Shown here piece after piece: positions 23,277-36,200 of a DNA stretch of 64,000 bases. Both the position numbers and the translations under genes were made by a program. This DNA is from Lytechinus pictus. Lineage: Eukaryota; Echinodermata; Echinoidea; Temnopleuroida; Toxopneustidae. Each line of letters begins with the position of its first letter. Position 1 is the first letter of the stretch. The notes beneath the pieces were generated by a model, which did not search any database, was not told the DNA's origin, and saw nothing but the letters and a program-made list of their open reading frames with translations. The stretch lies in assembly GCF_037042905.1 (NCBI RefSeq), contig NC_087261.1, positions 10,315,717 through 10,379,716 on the forward strand, given 5' to 3'.

Positions 23277-23400
23277 CGATGATGGCGGTGATAATGGTAA
23301 TAACGATGAATGATGGTGGTGATAATGGTAATAACGATGATGGTGGTGATGATTGTAATGATGATGGTAATTACGATAATGATTGTAATAATGATAATGA
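23277..23400. repeat. Continuation of the minisatellite
   Basis: GATGATGGCGGTGATAATGG repeats resume right after the MITE and degrade toward simple GATAATGAT next to the SINE tail. Confidence 0.85.
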
Positions 23401-23793
23401 TGATGCACAGCATTTGTATAGCGCCATACATGTATATCTGTCAAAGGCGCCAAGAAGGGCGCGCACACAACTGACCCGCAGGTCTCTCCCGATAACTGGT
23501 TGGGGAATGCAGGTGGACCACTACACCGGGGTTTCCCCTTACTCTTATTCGAATAGTGCAGTGGGTTCTTAACGTGCAAAGGTGGTGATTCTCCTCTACA
23601 CGGGGCCTCCATTTAACGTCCTACCTGAGGGACGGAGTGTTTTCCACTGTAACATAGCCTGCATCTATGAAACGGGGGAGAGATGTTTACACACAACGCA
23701 CTGGCTTCAGTCATCTGCCCGGGGTGGACTCGAACCCACGATTTTTGGTGCGACGGGCAGACGCTTTACCGACTGAGCCAACTTCGCTCTGAT
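23401..23793 (-). mobile_element. tRNA-headed SINE (~390 bp)
   Basis: Read on the minus strand, the head at ~23793-23720 carries an A-box-like TGGCTCAGTCGGTAAAGC and a B-box-like GGGTTCGAGTCCACC; the acceptor and anticodon stems do not pair well. A ~300-bp body follows, then the tail GGCGCTATACAAATGC running into ATC/ATT repeats. This is the full order of a SINE, so it is not a working tRNA gene. Tail-only fragments occur at 8763 and 26026. Confidence 0.8.
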
Positions 23794-23799
23794 TGCGAT

Positions 23800-25115
23800 G
23801 ACGATGGTTATGGCCATGATGATGAAGGTGATAGTTTCGATTAGGATGATGGTGTTAAGGATGATTGCAATTACATTTTTATCACAATTTATATCACTGA
23901 ATCACTTAAATAATACATTTTATTTTTTGGTAAAAAGTTTATTTTCATCAAACTTTACATGCATTAAGTTACATTCATACACATAACACCAAATTTGAAA
24001 TGGGTTGGAAGATCACCGTCTGCTGCGTATTACTGCCATTGTTGATCTTGCCCAGTAATACACAAATGGAAGGTAACGATTGAACAAGATGATGTACAAC
24101 TCTGCCTACAATGTTGGTTCTTTTCTTGAGCTTTCAATTATTTAGCTCGATGCTTGAGCAATCTTTGCAGATGTGAATGGCCGTGATTATTCTCTTTATT
24201 TCAAATTTATGGTACATATGCAGCACACTAGACTACATTTTCAAGTACAATGCACAATGCAATGAAATAGTACATTGAAATTCATTTAACTGAATGCAAA
24301 AGAGCATTACAATTACAATATTAACAATAAAAAAGACTGGCTTAAAAAAATAAAATCACTCTTATTTCGAACAATATACAATTATTTTGTTACAATCAAG
24401 GATCAGTTGCATTTATATCAAAATGTCAGTTTACAGGCTAGCATAGAAACTGATATGGCACTGTTTTGGCAGAAACATTTCTCAAATTAGGCGTACATGT
24501 ACAGCTCAGAAATACTTTGATATTCCAACGGTCATTTAAAAATTTGGCAGTTAGAAAATTGTTGCAATTAAAAAAAAAGACAGAAATACTCTTATGACGT
24601 CCCAATCATTTATTAATTTGGCTTGCAAGTTATATAAAGAATAAAGTTGAATAAATGACATTGAGAGGGGAAACCAGAATTGATTGGGAAGAGAATGTAA
24701 AGACCTGGAATGGAATGAGTACTGCAAGCGGGCATCAAAATGGTAAGAGTTAAGTTGAGAGATGCGGCAATCAAATTGAACTCCACACTGAAAGACAATT
24801 TAACAGACAATATCAAATTATTGCAGTTGTTTGGTTCACAGAGGGCAAAGGTTCTACTAATTAGTTACTGTTATATTCATGTGTATAGTATCTTTGCAAA
24901 CCTGTATATATTCTTTAACATTACATGTCATTACATTTATTTATTTATTATATTACATCAGCATTACATTGCATGATTTCTTTATTCATAGATATCAGTC
25001 ACAAAATATAAATTTTATCCAAAGATATTTAATCTTGAAATTATACTGGCACATTTCTCACGATTGCTCATAATTTCTAAAGCAGTAGGCAGTAGAGTTT
25101 TTCAAAATGAATTCT
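23800..25115. other. No gene seen
   Basis: AT-rich sequence with only short frames without recognisable domains. The start still carries scattered GATGATG. Confidence 0.35.
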
Positions 25116-25518
25116 GGGCCCCGTCTTACAGAGAGTTATGATTGATCAGGGGCCTGTTTCATAAAAAATGGCAACTACCATGGCAACAGGGCTCAGCAGC
25201 CAATCAAAATCGAGGTTACCATGGTAGTTGCCATAATGGCAAAGTTACAACAGTTGCAAGTCTTTTATGAGACGGGGCCCCTGATCATCCTAAACTACAT
25301 GGAAATCAAACAATGTAATTTTTTTCTCCAGGAAATTTCCATGATGTCCTTTGTAAACAAAGAAGCACACTGAATTTTCAAGGAAACAATGACTGTATGA
25401 TTATACATCACATCTAGAGTATATTTTAAGCAGACATGCATTTTAGATGTTGGCGTTGCTGGCTTTCCATGGTTGAGGTTTATCGGATCAATTGTAACTC
25501 TTTGCAAGACGGGGGCCC
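25116..25518. mobile_element. TIR element with GGGCCCCGTCTT ends, host of a nested MITE
   Basis: GGGCCCCGTCTTACAGAGAG continuing TTATGATTGATC is mirrored by GATCAATTGTAACTC and TTTGCAAGACGGGGGCCC. A second copy of the family lies at 45565-45981; both share an interior with GTTGGCGTTGCTGGCTTTCC / GGAAAGCCAGCAATGTCAAC. Confidence 0.82.
25147..25283. mobile_element. 137-bp nested MITE (CAGGGGCC...GGCCCCTG)
   Basis: Ends CAGGGGCCTGTTTCATAAAA and TTTTATGAGACGGGGCCC plus CTG. The core carries the same CAACTACCATGGCAAC, CAGCAGCCAATCA and GTTACCATGGTAGTTGCC blocks as 9622-9722, so it is the same family with longer ends. It interrupts the 25116-25518 element. Confidence 0.82.
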
Positions 25519-27037
25519 TGATATTAGGTCATGATTTTTCAGATGGAACGGATTAGATAGCATGTTGCTAGCTCATGGTCAATTGCATGAAGGATTCAAA
25601 CAATTACGGTCACAAAAAGAGGCCTGATTAATTGCACCCTGCTAGTAACATGCACGAACAAACTGACAAATATGGGCAAGTTTTGATACGATGTGACAGT
25701 TAAAAAGTGATGTCATACATTAAAACAGATTGTTTTCTAAAACAGTGAGAAAGGCAGCAATATAATGTCTGTCACCAAACCAGTAAGTTCCTCACCAATA
25801 TATATATATATATATATATGTATAGCGAATTCATATAAAACTCGAGTAGATTTGCCATTATGAGTACAAAAATACAAAATTAGATATTTGATGAAAAAAA
25901 AACAATGTTCAACAATCAAAACATTTTGGTAACACATAAAGTAAAACAATACACTGTATAACAGAATGCCTAGTACACTTTACAACTTGGTCACCAAAGT
26001 GTATCTGTAAAATAAAAGCAAGCATAATAATAATAGGCATTTATATAGCGCCATCTATCTAGAAATATTCTATTCCGAGGCGCGACATTATCATTATTGC
26101 ATTAAATGCAATTACAATTTTTATGTCATAAAAAATACAATCAAGCACCACGTATATTGGCAAAATATTAAATTTCATTTATAGATACATATATACATGT
26201 ATTTCAAAATAAATTGTATAAAAGACAATCATATAAAAGATTTCGAATTAATGCAAAATCTAGCATGATATGTAAAAATATTTCAATTACCAGATCAGGA
26301 TATACAGTATGATACACGAACTAGCTAGCATCTGAAAGGGGGGGTGTGGTAAAATACTTTTACACATATTACAAATCAAGTCTAAAACTTACATATCCTG
26401 CATGATTTCTAGATTGTCTTCTAGAAATATCCTATACTTGCCACAATCCCACCTTTAAGTAGTACACTAAAGCAACAAATGCTTTCATTCTATTTTTCTT
26501 TAATTGCATCTGTTCTGCTGTTTGGTTGAGAAGGGGCGGGGGCACATATAATTAACTTTATTGAGTTGTATAGTTACATAATCAAGTAATTAATTTCTGC
26601 ATTGTCTAATTACAAGGAAATACACTATACTTGCCTCAATCACATCTTTATTTATTACACATTATTCAACTGAGCAGCAAATTAATGCTTCTACTTTTAA
26701 ATGCAAGCTGTTCTTCTGGTTGTTGATGAAATACGAGCTAGCCTCTTCCATTAGCCCAATTCAGACATTCAATTGATTACCTCGGTATAGCAAAATTTAG
26801 TAATAATCACTTGAATTTTATCATAGGGAAGTATGAAAGTTATTTGCTAGTAAAAAACAATGATATTTTCAAATTCTTTTGCGTGAGCTCTGAGCACGAG
26901 AGGATGTCCCCCTTAAACAGTCAAGATGAGCGTATTGCATGGTCATATCATTGCTTTTTCTGGTAAATCAAAAAGTTACAATATTCTGATAATATATGTT
27001 CTAACAATAGTTATTGCTACAGTTCAACTGTTAGCAG
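25519..27037. other. AT-rich region downstream of the ferroxidase gene
   Basis: No gene seen. A (TA)n run lies at 25798-25819, and a SINE tail is listed separately. Confidence 0.4.
26026..26120 (-). mobile_element. SINE 3' tail fragment
   Basis: The minus strand reads GCGCCTCGGAATAG, then ATGGCGCTATATAAATGCC and an ATT run, like the tail at 8763. Confidence 0.6.
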
Positions 27038-27043
27038 TTTATT
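27038..27043 (-). terminator. Candidate poly(A) signal of the ferroxidase gene
   Basis: AATAAA on the minus strand about 150 bases after the stop codon. No better signal was seen nearer. Confidence 0.5.
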
Positions 27044-27191
27044 TACTTTCACAGGAAAAATAACTACATTATTCTCTTCCTACAAGATAAATTGTTTACA
27101 ATTTTGAAAAAAAAATTATGAACCCTGACATTGTAGATATTTTCCCTTGTGAGAAGAATTTCAATATTGTAACAAATGTCTCATCAGATTT

Positions 27192-27292
27192 TTAGCATCG
27201 TTGAAAGTACAAGCTGATGATGAGAAGCATACCCATGATGGCCGAACTGGAGCTGATGATACGTGTAGAACCAGTTGCTTCAGTTGTCGGTA
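27192..27292 (-). CDS. Ferroxidase last exon: C-terminal anchor signal
   Basis: Acceptor GGAAACTAG before it; the split GTA codon (Val) matches the previous exon. It encodes PTTEATGSTRIISSSS, then AIMGMLLIISLYFQRC and stop. The small Ser residues before a hydrophobic tail fit a GPI-attachment signal; a single-pass membrane tail is the alternative. Confidence 0.85.
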
Positions 27293-30200
27293 CTAGTTTC
27301 CGTAAAAGACAAAAATAAAATACAAATGTAAGTGTCTATTCTTTAACCTCATATTCTTGTTTTATTCTATCGTGTTAATCATGAAGTACAGTCATGTAAT
27401 CACATCTGTCTACATCAATCAGTTTTTATCTCAAACCAACTTTATCAAATGAAGATATACAAATATATTGAAATCAAGTATGAATGAAAATTAGTGCAAC
27501 ACCGTGGACACAACTAGATAAAATAGGTGTATTATTTTTTATTGTGATTGGTCAATGTGTGTCACATGACATTTAACTACTTCGGAGTGCAATAAAATGT
27601 GATATTGCACACTCCAGCACTATTGTGACAGAGTATATATATACAAGTATGTAGAGCAACAAAAAAATGTACTTTAAAACTAGCTCTTACAGACCCGTGC
27701 TTATACGTCACTATGTAATATAACAAATATTTAATTTGCTCCATCGTGTGTAAAAGTAAATGCAGTGAAAGCTTAGCTTCTTCAGACCACGTTCACAAGG
27801 CATTCATCTAAATGCTCGTGGACAGCAAGACGCTTAAAGAAATCTCGAGTGCACTGCATTTCCTCTCACAGACCCAGCTCCGTGTTAATTGTACAGAGCA
27901 TCCAAGAAAAGGGGAATTCAAGATTTTCCTTGAAGAGTAAAATGACTTTATGATATCATGTTTAGAATTTTCCTCTTTATTTTGATGCCTAATAGAATAT
28001 CAAAGTTTAATGTAGAGATGAGCAAGAATTGTTTAATATCTTGATGCCAAAATCAGGTTGAGCAGAAGAATTGGTCAAGATTTGTTTTCGGACATGGATT
28101 TCTTGCTTCGAAAACAGATGGCGGGTAGCACTTTTTTTGTGTTTGTCATGTTTCTTTCACTGAATCTATGAATTAGTGTGGATGCAGATTCAAACATGAA
28201 TTTCTGCGCAAATCGTTTCTGCCATGTCTCAGATTTTATTAGTTTTAATCTACCATGCGTAACCAATCCAATAAAGTATTTTACCTCAATTCAAAGTGAA
28301 GATTTCATCTGTCAGTGAATTATAATTCAAAACCAAAATATATTTGATAATTTTGATAAATATCCCTGAAAGTTGGATTCCGTTTTTGTGGGATGCACTG
28401 TACCTTACTTCTCTTTTCAATCTACCAACCTCTACCCTATCCTTCATTCCTATCTTCCGCCCCCACCTAAAGCTATATATAAAGCTTACCTGGAGCTTCA
28501 TTGACGTAATAGAAAGCTTCCATGCCAGCAGTCATGTGATCATTCACATGACAGTGAATAAGCCAGATGCCTGGGTCATCAAGGGTCATCACTAGATTGA
28601 TGAAAATTCCTGTGACCAGTTCAAAAAATGAGAGTAAGAATCTGAGCTATGTGACTCAATACGACTGTCAGATTCATGAATAATAACAAAGCATGAGTAT
28701 TCTTTCCATGGCATTTGCTCCTTCAAAATTGCCCCTATGGGAATTCCCACACATTATTCAAACAACAACCCTAATCCTTACATCATTCTGAACCATTCAC
28801 AACCCAAACCCTAACCTTACATCAGAGCTGCCAACCTGTACCAACCGCACAGAAACGTTGTTAGCGCTAACAATGCACTAACAGAGGCCCTGTTACAACC
28901 GGTCATTGAAGCAGCGATGCTACTTAGACACTGAAATAAATGTTTTGATTCACAATCCGTAAGATGTGACTGGGCTTACTGTTAGCGCTCTGTTAAGCTA
29001 ACAACGTTTCTGTGCGGCCGGCACTGAACAAGAGTATTTCAGTATTTTAACAGCTGAAAATCAGTACTAATTGGCTGCAGCTTTGTTACATCTTCAGAGA
29101 ATTAGTGGAGTCATGAGCATTTGTTGCAGGAGCAAATGTCACATTACCCTTTGTGTCAGGCTAAACTATTTGTGAAACATCCCCATGTTTTAACTCAACA
29201 AGTGGAATGCCTCTGGCCGTCTCACCTGCATCACGCGATTCAATATAGCAGCAGTGCTGATTTTGAAAACTACTATAACTCGCACAAGATGTTCCGTGAT
29301 ACTTGGCTACTCTTATTTCCACGTTTTATGAACTAGACCAATACACTTATAGAGATATGATGGCAATTCAACAAATACCCCCAACGTGGCCAAAGTTCTT
29401 TGACCTTACATGACCTTTGACCTTGATCATTTGACCTGAAACTCGCACAGGATGTTCAGTGATACTTGATTACTATTATGTCCAAGTTTAATGAACTAGA
29501 CCAACACACTTTCAAATTTATGGCTGTAATTCAACAAATACCTCAATTTGGCCAAAGTTCATTGACCCTAAATGACCTTTGACCTTGATCATGTGACCTG
29601 AAACTTGCACAGGATGTTCAGTAATACTTGATTACTATTATGTCCAAGTTTCATGAATCAGATCCATAAACTTTCAAAGTTATGATGGTAATTCAACAGA
29701 TACCCCCAATTCGGCCAAAGTTCATTGACCCTAAATGACCTTTGACCTTGGTCATGTGACGTGAAACTCATGCAGGATGTTCAGTGATACTTGATTAACC
29801 TTATGTATAAGTTTCATGAACTAGGTCCATATATTTTCTAAGTTATGATGACATTTCAAAAACTTAACCTTAGGTTAAGATTTTGATGTTGATTCCCCCA
29901 ACATGGTCTAAGTTCATTGACCCTAAATGACCTTTGACCTTGGTCATGTGACATGAAACTCAGGCAGGATGTTCAGTAATACTTGATTAACCTTATGGCC
30001 AAGTTTCATGAACTAGGTCCATATACTTTCTAAGTTATGCTGTCATTTCAAAAACTTAACCTCAGGTTAAGATTTGGTGTTGACGCCGCCGCCGCCGTCG
30101 GAAAAGCGGCGCCTATAGTCTCACTCTGCTATGCAGGTGAGACAAAAATGCAGTTAGATGCCACACAATAACAATAGCTTAGTATCTTCAAACAATAAAA

Positions 30201-33200
30201 ATTCTCGATTGTGATATACCTGGTACGACTCTGCATTGTAAATAAACAATTTTAAATGAAAAGACACTAGCTATGAAATTCCTGCAGAAAAATAATGGCC
30301 CGATTTTGGAGACTCGAACCGACTTTCATCTCACCTGGAAATAGTTCAGAGACGTCCAATCTGTTGGTATGTTCAGTCTGGTAGGTGAAGGTATGACCAT
30401 GGAAGTGAACAGAATGAAGATCAACCTCATCACCAAGACCAAGTAGATTCCACCCAACACGCTCTCCAACGCTCATCTCCAGGTAGTTCAGGTTGTTGTA
30501 CAGGAAGCCATTCATTCCTGAGAGGCAATAGATCGAAAAACAGGACATTGGAATGGGGTTGTTTGCAAAGAGGAGGAAACTGATGATAATAATAACAACA
30601 ACAATATGTTAAATACTTTCTTCTATAGTACCTGTCACTTTTCATTATCAGAAGTCTTCAAGACATGTCCAGCATAATTACCCTGGCTTTAGCAGAACAG
30701 CTGTACACACTGTTGAATTCAAGGAATAAATCCCAACCAGGTCTCCCATGTACAAGGACCTCACCTGGGTCGAGAGCAGCAAAGTGGATAAATTTCATGG
30801 TGATAAAAATAAATGCCTGGCTATAAGACTTGAACCCACGATCCTCTAAATGTCAGATTCTCTACACTAACACAAACACTGCACGTGATTAGATGGTACA
30901 AGATTACACCTATAATCCTTACCATGCATGAGGTTACTCTCTTGAAAGTCTGGATCATCGACATCCACAGCTGAAGGGGTCAAACAGTAATGATCAATGT
31001 TCTCTTGTAAATACCAACTCTTATTCTCATCCGTCACTGAGAAGAAGAGGTTGAACTCCTTGTCGACATCAGTCCGCTTTCCTTCAGAATCTTTGGTTTT
31101 GAGATACAAAATGAAATAAACTTTTAAGAACTTGAGATAATTGTAAAATTAAACTTGAGTAAGCAATGTTACGTTTAGTGTATATTTACATGATCTACAG
31201 TTGAGATATCAAGGAAATCAGGTAAAGCTTTAAGTTAATCAACAACACCTTTGACATCACCATCATCATCATCATTGCATAGCTGTTATAATCATCATTA
31301 CCACCACAATCACATCAAAACAACTACTAACTACCATTCCAGCTCCAATTTCTATTACATTTGCTGTCAAGTTTGGGGTGTGACAAAAATCTATTGATTT
31401 CTTGATTTCAAATTTTACAATAAATTGACAAATTTACAATTAAAATAAATCGATCTATAAATATGTACCTCCAGTTCAAAGGGACAGACTAGCAGGACAC
31501 AGCAAATTCATTCATTTTGGGACTGAAAAATAACTCATGTTTGATAGAAAATTGAAGAGTCTGAGGCAAAAGCAGATGAAAATATCCTTATCTTACCCAA
31601 ACTTCCCGTCTTGCAAATGACAAGTGGACCAACTAGACCAGCATTGGTGTCCTTTCCTCTATGAATACTTGAATAATAGATGGATGCCGTACATGCTCCG
31701 TCGCTCTCCGTAGGTGCTCGCGACTCAGGGACGGTCCAAGTATACGTCTTTGTTTCTCCTGGCAGAACGGGTAGATCACTTGTGGACCTGTCTCCGTATG
31801 TAGCGCCCTCATTGTCTTTATCTGATAGTAGGTTCTGAGGGTGAATACTGTAAGGCCTGGTGGCGAGGTTCCTGAAAACGACTTGGAGGGTGTCCCCAAC
31901 TTCAACCCGTAGCACCGGACCAAGAATACCAAGCGATTTGTCCTCATTGGAGGTGCGCTTCACTTGCTTGATAAATCGGTCGTCTTCGTACTCTCGGTAG
32001 ATTGCTTTACGGTACTTACTGCCGATGCTTGTGTTTCCACGATTGACAAAGACATATCCAGGACTGAAATTAAAATTAGATCATATACATGTAAGACTAA
32101 AAATGTATCGCCTCAGATCATTGCTTGCATGAAATGGAAAGGAAGATTACAGCAACAACACTCATAAAATATCCTCAATCAAAGTAACTCATGCTATTCT
32201 AATCGCACTAAATTTCTTTACATCAATATTGTAGTATAGAAGTTATCCTGAACCTCAAATAGGGTCTACATGACTGTATATGGTTATATCATTAGAAAAT
32301 ATGTGAATTTTGATTTTTTTTTCCAAAGTCAGACCTTAATTAGACCAGTGCAGTAGCGTGTAGACAAATAGGAGGAGGGGTAGGGCAGAAACCCCCTACC
32401 CCCATTCATTATCACCAGTATACCCCACCTTTCCTCATCCGTCAAGGCCTGACTCCTCACAGGGTCGTACATGTCGGGTGTGTAGTCCCACTCCATTTCT
32501 ATTGCTGCGATGAAGTACTCCCTGACCACGCCACTATCCGACACTGCACCATCTGACCTGGACCCACTCCCTTCGAGCACGGTGTAGAGTGCTGTCATCC
32601 CATGGGAAAAGTGGGTGTTGGTCTCACATTCAATCAACCATTTCCCTGAGTTATCAAGAGTATTAAATGGACATGGTGAGAAAACTGCCTTGTTTTTCGT
32701 TTTCCGAAAAATTCCATTTACTTCTTCACCTCAAGAAAATTATTAAAGAGGAAGTTCACCATGGTTGTATTCAATAAAAGCAGAAAAAAGAGAAAATATT
32801 GATGATTTGATGAAAATCCATCAAAGAATAAGAGAGTCGTGTATCAAACGAAAATCAATTTGTGATGTCATATGTGAGCAGCTCCCCCATATATGATGTA
32901 CATGACTGTACTAGTAATTTAAATTTCGATAAAATCAAATTAAAAAAAAATGGAATATGATGAATAACTTTTCTTATAGAAGGGATTATGAAATGATGTG
33001 TCTGATGATATGTCCTCTGAAAAAATTAACTACTTTCAAATTTCTAAGGGAATATGACAGAAATAAAAGATATATTATACGCATTACACAAAAAGTAAAT
33101 TCCTCTTCGAATCAAAACGGTACTTTTTAAGTAAATGTTTTGAGCAAATTTCTCAGTCATATAAACATGCACTTTTTATCATTGGAGTTTCAGGTAAAAA

Positions 33201-36200
33201 TAACATTGATCCCTGGAGTCTTGTATGAGTGAATATAAATTGAAGGTTATTATTTTTGTTATTATATTTTAACTCACAACAGTATCTTTCAAAAATTTGT
33301 TGTGCTACATTAATTTTCTTTTGAATGTACAATGTTATATGTTTATCATTCATTGCCAGATCGACTCAGCTGCAATGAATGTACCTATCATGAATGTTTA
33401 ATTTCAGAGGTAATATTTCATTTTCAATCCTAACTTTTTATAGCTGCAAGTATTCTTAATTCATTAGAAAAAATAATATTGTGATTAATAATGGTTGTAA
33501 ATTGCTGAACCAACACAAAATTCAATTAAATTAAATACAATGATTGAGTGAGCACAAATAACCAATAATATATACTAAATCTCACTTTTCATATGATACA
33601 GAAAATGTCTTTTGTAAGCTTTGAAAAGTGATTATTAGGCTTTAGTTCGGTGCTCACTCATGGGTGGCTTAACACATCAATTATCTCTTACACATAAATC
33701 ACTCAATTTTGCTCAAAAGCTTTTTCTTCGCACCATTGAATCTCCAAGAGAGTATTCACTTTTTGTGATAAACAGTGTACAGATTTTTAGAACCAGATTA
33801 TGCTTATAATGTATATTCTAATTCCAATTTCTGTTAAAGGGGAATCCAACCCAAATAAAAACTTGTTTTTATAAGAAAAAGAAAAATCAGACAAATTGAT
33901 GGGTGAAAGTTTGAACAATATTGGACAAACAACAAGAAAGTTATGAATTTTTAAAAGTTGTAAATATTGGTAATCACTATACTCATGGAGAATTCAAATT
34001 GGCAGCATATGGGATGTCATAGTGATGTAAGGCAAGGACTACTCTTCCATGTACTTCAATACATATTATGGCTAAAATGTCATTTTTCCCAAAAGTTTTA
34101 TTTCAAATTATATTTTTCTTTCATGAGGACATACAAAAATATACTACCTGCATTATATTTAGATTACTGCCCCAGGGGGATGGGTACTTAGGAGAAAACC
34201 ACAAATCCCTGATAATAAAGTACATGGCCTATGGGAAAGTTGTCCTTGCCCCTTGTCATAATTTACTTCCCCAGTTGCCAATTTGAAATCTACATAGTAT
34301 TAGTGATCTCAATTTTAAAACAGCTATAACTTTCTTATTGCTTGTCCGATTTCTTTCAAACTTTCACCATTCTGTTTAATTTATTTTTCTCCTTCCCAAC
34401 ACAACATTTCATGGCCAAGGCTGGATTCCCCTTTAAAACTGAAAACATTTTTTGGTCCAGCATAGGCAGATTTACCCGTACTAAACAGTGTCATAAACAG
34501 CATTTTAGTGTAAGAAAATTCACTAGGTAATAGTATGGAAACTACTCCGTATCAGCTTTATCAGTGTCATGTAAGATGCCTTCTCATTGTCAATTTCAGT
34601 TTAATTACTTTCAATTTATTGATAGTATTTTGACTTTGTTACTTGATTGTCTTTAAATATACAACCTGTTTTCTTGTAAATACTCAGTTCCTGAAGATGA
34701 GCTAAATTAAAGATTGAAAAGTTGAACTCCAACAACATGGCTCTACTCAGAGTTTTATTTCTGTCAGGTTACCACAGTTGCAGGTCCTTTATGAAACAGA
34801 CTCCAGGAAATTAGTTGACCCGACCTTCAAAAACTTTTGGGTCTATTCCAGCTGGATCCATGTGATTTGTTTCATAAAATTGTTGACCTCATTATTGTAC
34901 TTTACCAAGACCCTCACCTGGGTTATCAGGAACAGTCATGATTGTCTGAGTCACGCCTGGGAAGAGGGGCACGGCATCAACCCTACGACCTTCTAGCACA
35001 AAGGTCAACTGGTGGAAGTAGGCAGTGTGTTGGTCAGTGTCCTTGCCAAGGTCCATCACGTGCCAGCTGACCGTCTCCCCTATGGTCATTTCCACTTCCG
35101 GAAGGTTGGCAAAGGAATAGCCATTGATGCCTGTATGGATATACATGTACAACAAATATGTCTGTGACAAATCTGTAGCTTATAGAATATAATTTGCCCA
35201 TTGTTAAGTTTTCATTCTTATAACAATCAATTGTTTCAACTTAATGATACCTAGCAGGAATGAATTATTCGCTAGTGTGCTGTAAGTGATTGCCAAACTA
35301 AAACCAGGGCAATATGTCAGTGACCATTTATCATTCTTAGAACATACAATTATTTCAACTTAGGGTACCTGGTATGAATTAATTCATTAAATTACATTAA
35401 TGATTGTGTGCTGTTAATGGCTGCCAAGCTAAATCCAACTAAGGAAGAATGTCAAAAAGCCCTTTGGAAGAACAGGAGTCCTGGAAATGTTACATGACTT
35501 GCTTACAAGAACATAATCAGCTTTTTTTTATTTTTCAGGGAGTATCCATGACAATTGGCAAGACTTACAATACAATCTCGATAGAAGACTATAACTCACT
35601 GGTCATGAGATTGGAGGCGACAAAGTCCTCATCTTCCCGATCTGCTCCTGGGGCGAAGGCAGCAATGTTCTCATCAAGATACCAGCTCTGATTCTCATCA
35701 AAGATGAGGAAGAGGAGGAATAATTCTCGGTCAACTCCAACCTATGCAAAAAGATCAACAAAATAAGACTAGGAAGTTAAGGTCTATTACGGGGTAAAGA
35801 GGTCTACCCTACTTTGTCCTTACAGAGGAAATGAAGTGAAACTTTGTTGCTTCTCATTCAATCGGGGGGGGGGGTGAGTTGTAAAGAGCATCACCATTCA
35901 GCTACCAAAATGTTAACTCTCTTCAAATATTGTAACATTTTTCAACAGGCACAACTTAATTTATTCCTTTAAGGATAGAGTATTTCCAACAAACTCCAAG
36001 ATATGACGGTTAACTTTCATTCTTGACAATTTTAAGATCACAAATCTACAATACCTACGTCAAAGAGTCGGTTACTGAAACCTAGCTTGAACAGAGCTAA
36101 AAACAAAATGTAGTATAGGCCTACTAACCCTGCTGCCATCATCATTTAATGTTCCTTCCTTACAGATCAACATAGGCCCAACAAGACCAGAATACAGGTC

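Noticed and set aside
23720-23793. Possible tRNA gene on the minus strand
   Set aside because: A and B boxes are present, but acceptor and anticodon stems do not pair and a SINE body and tail follow. The same applies to 50700-50800 and 57160-57225.
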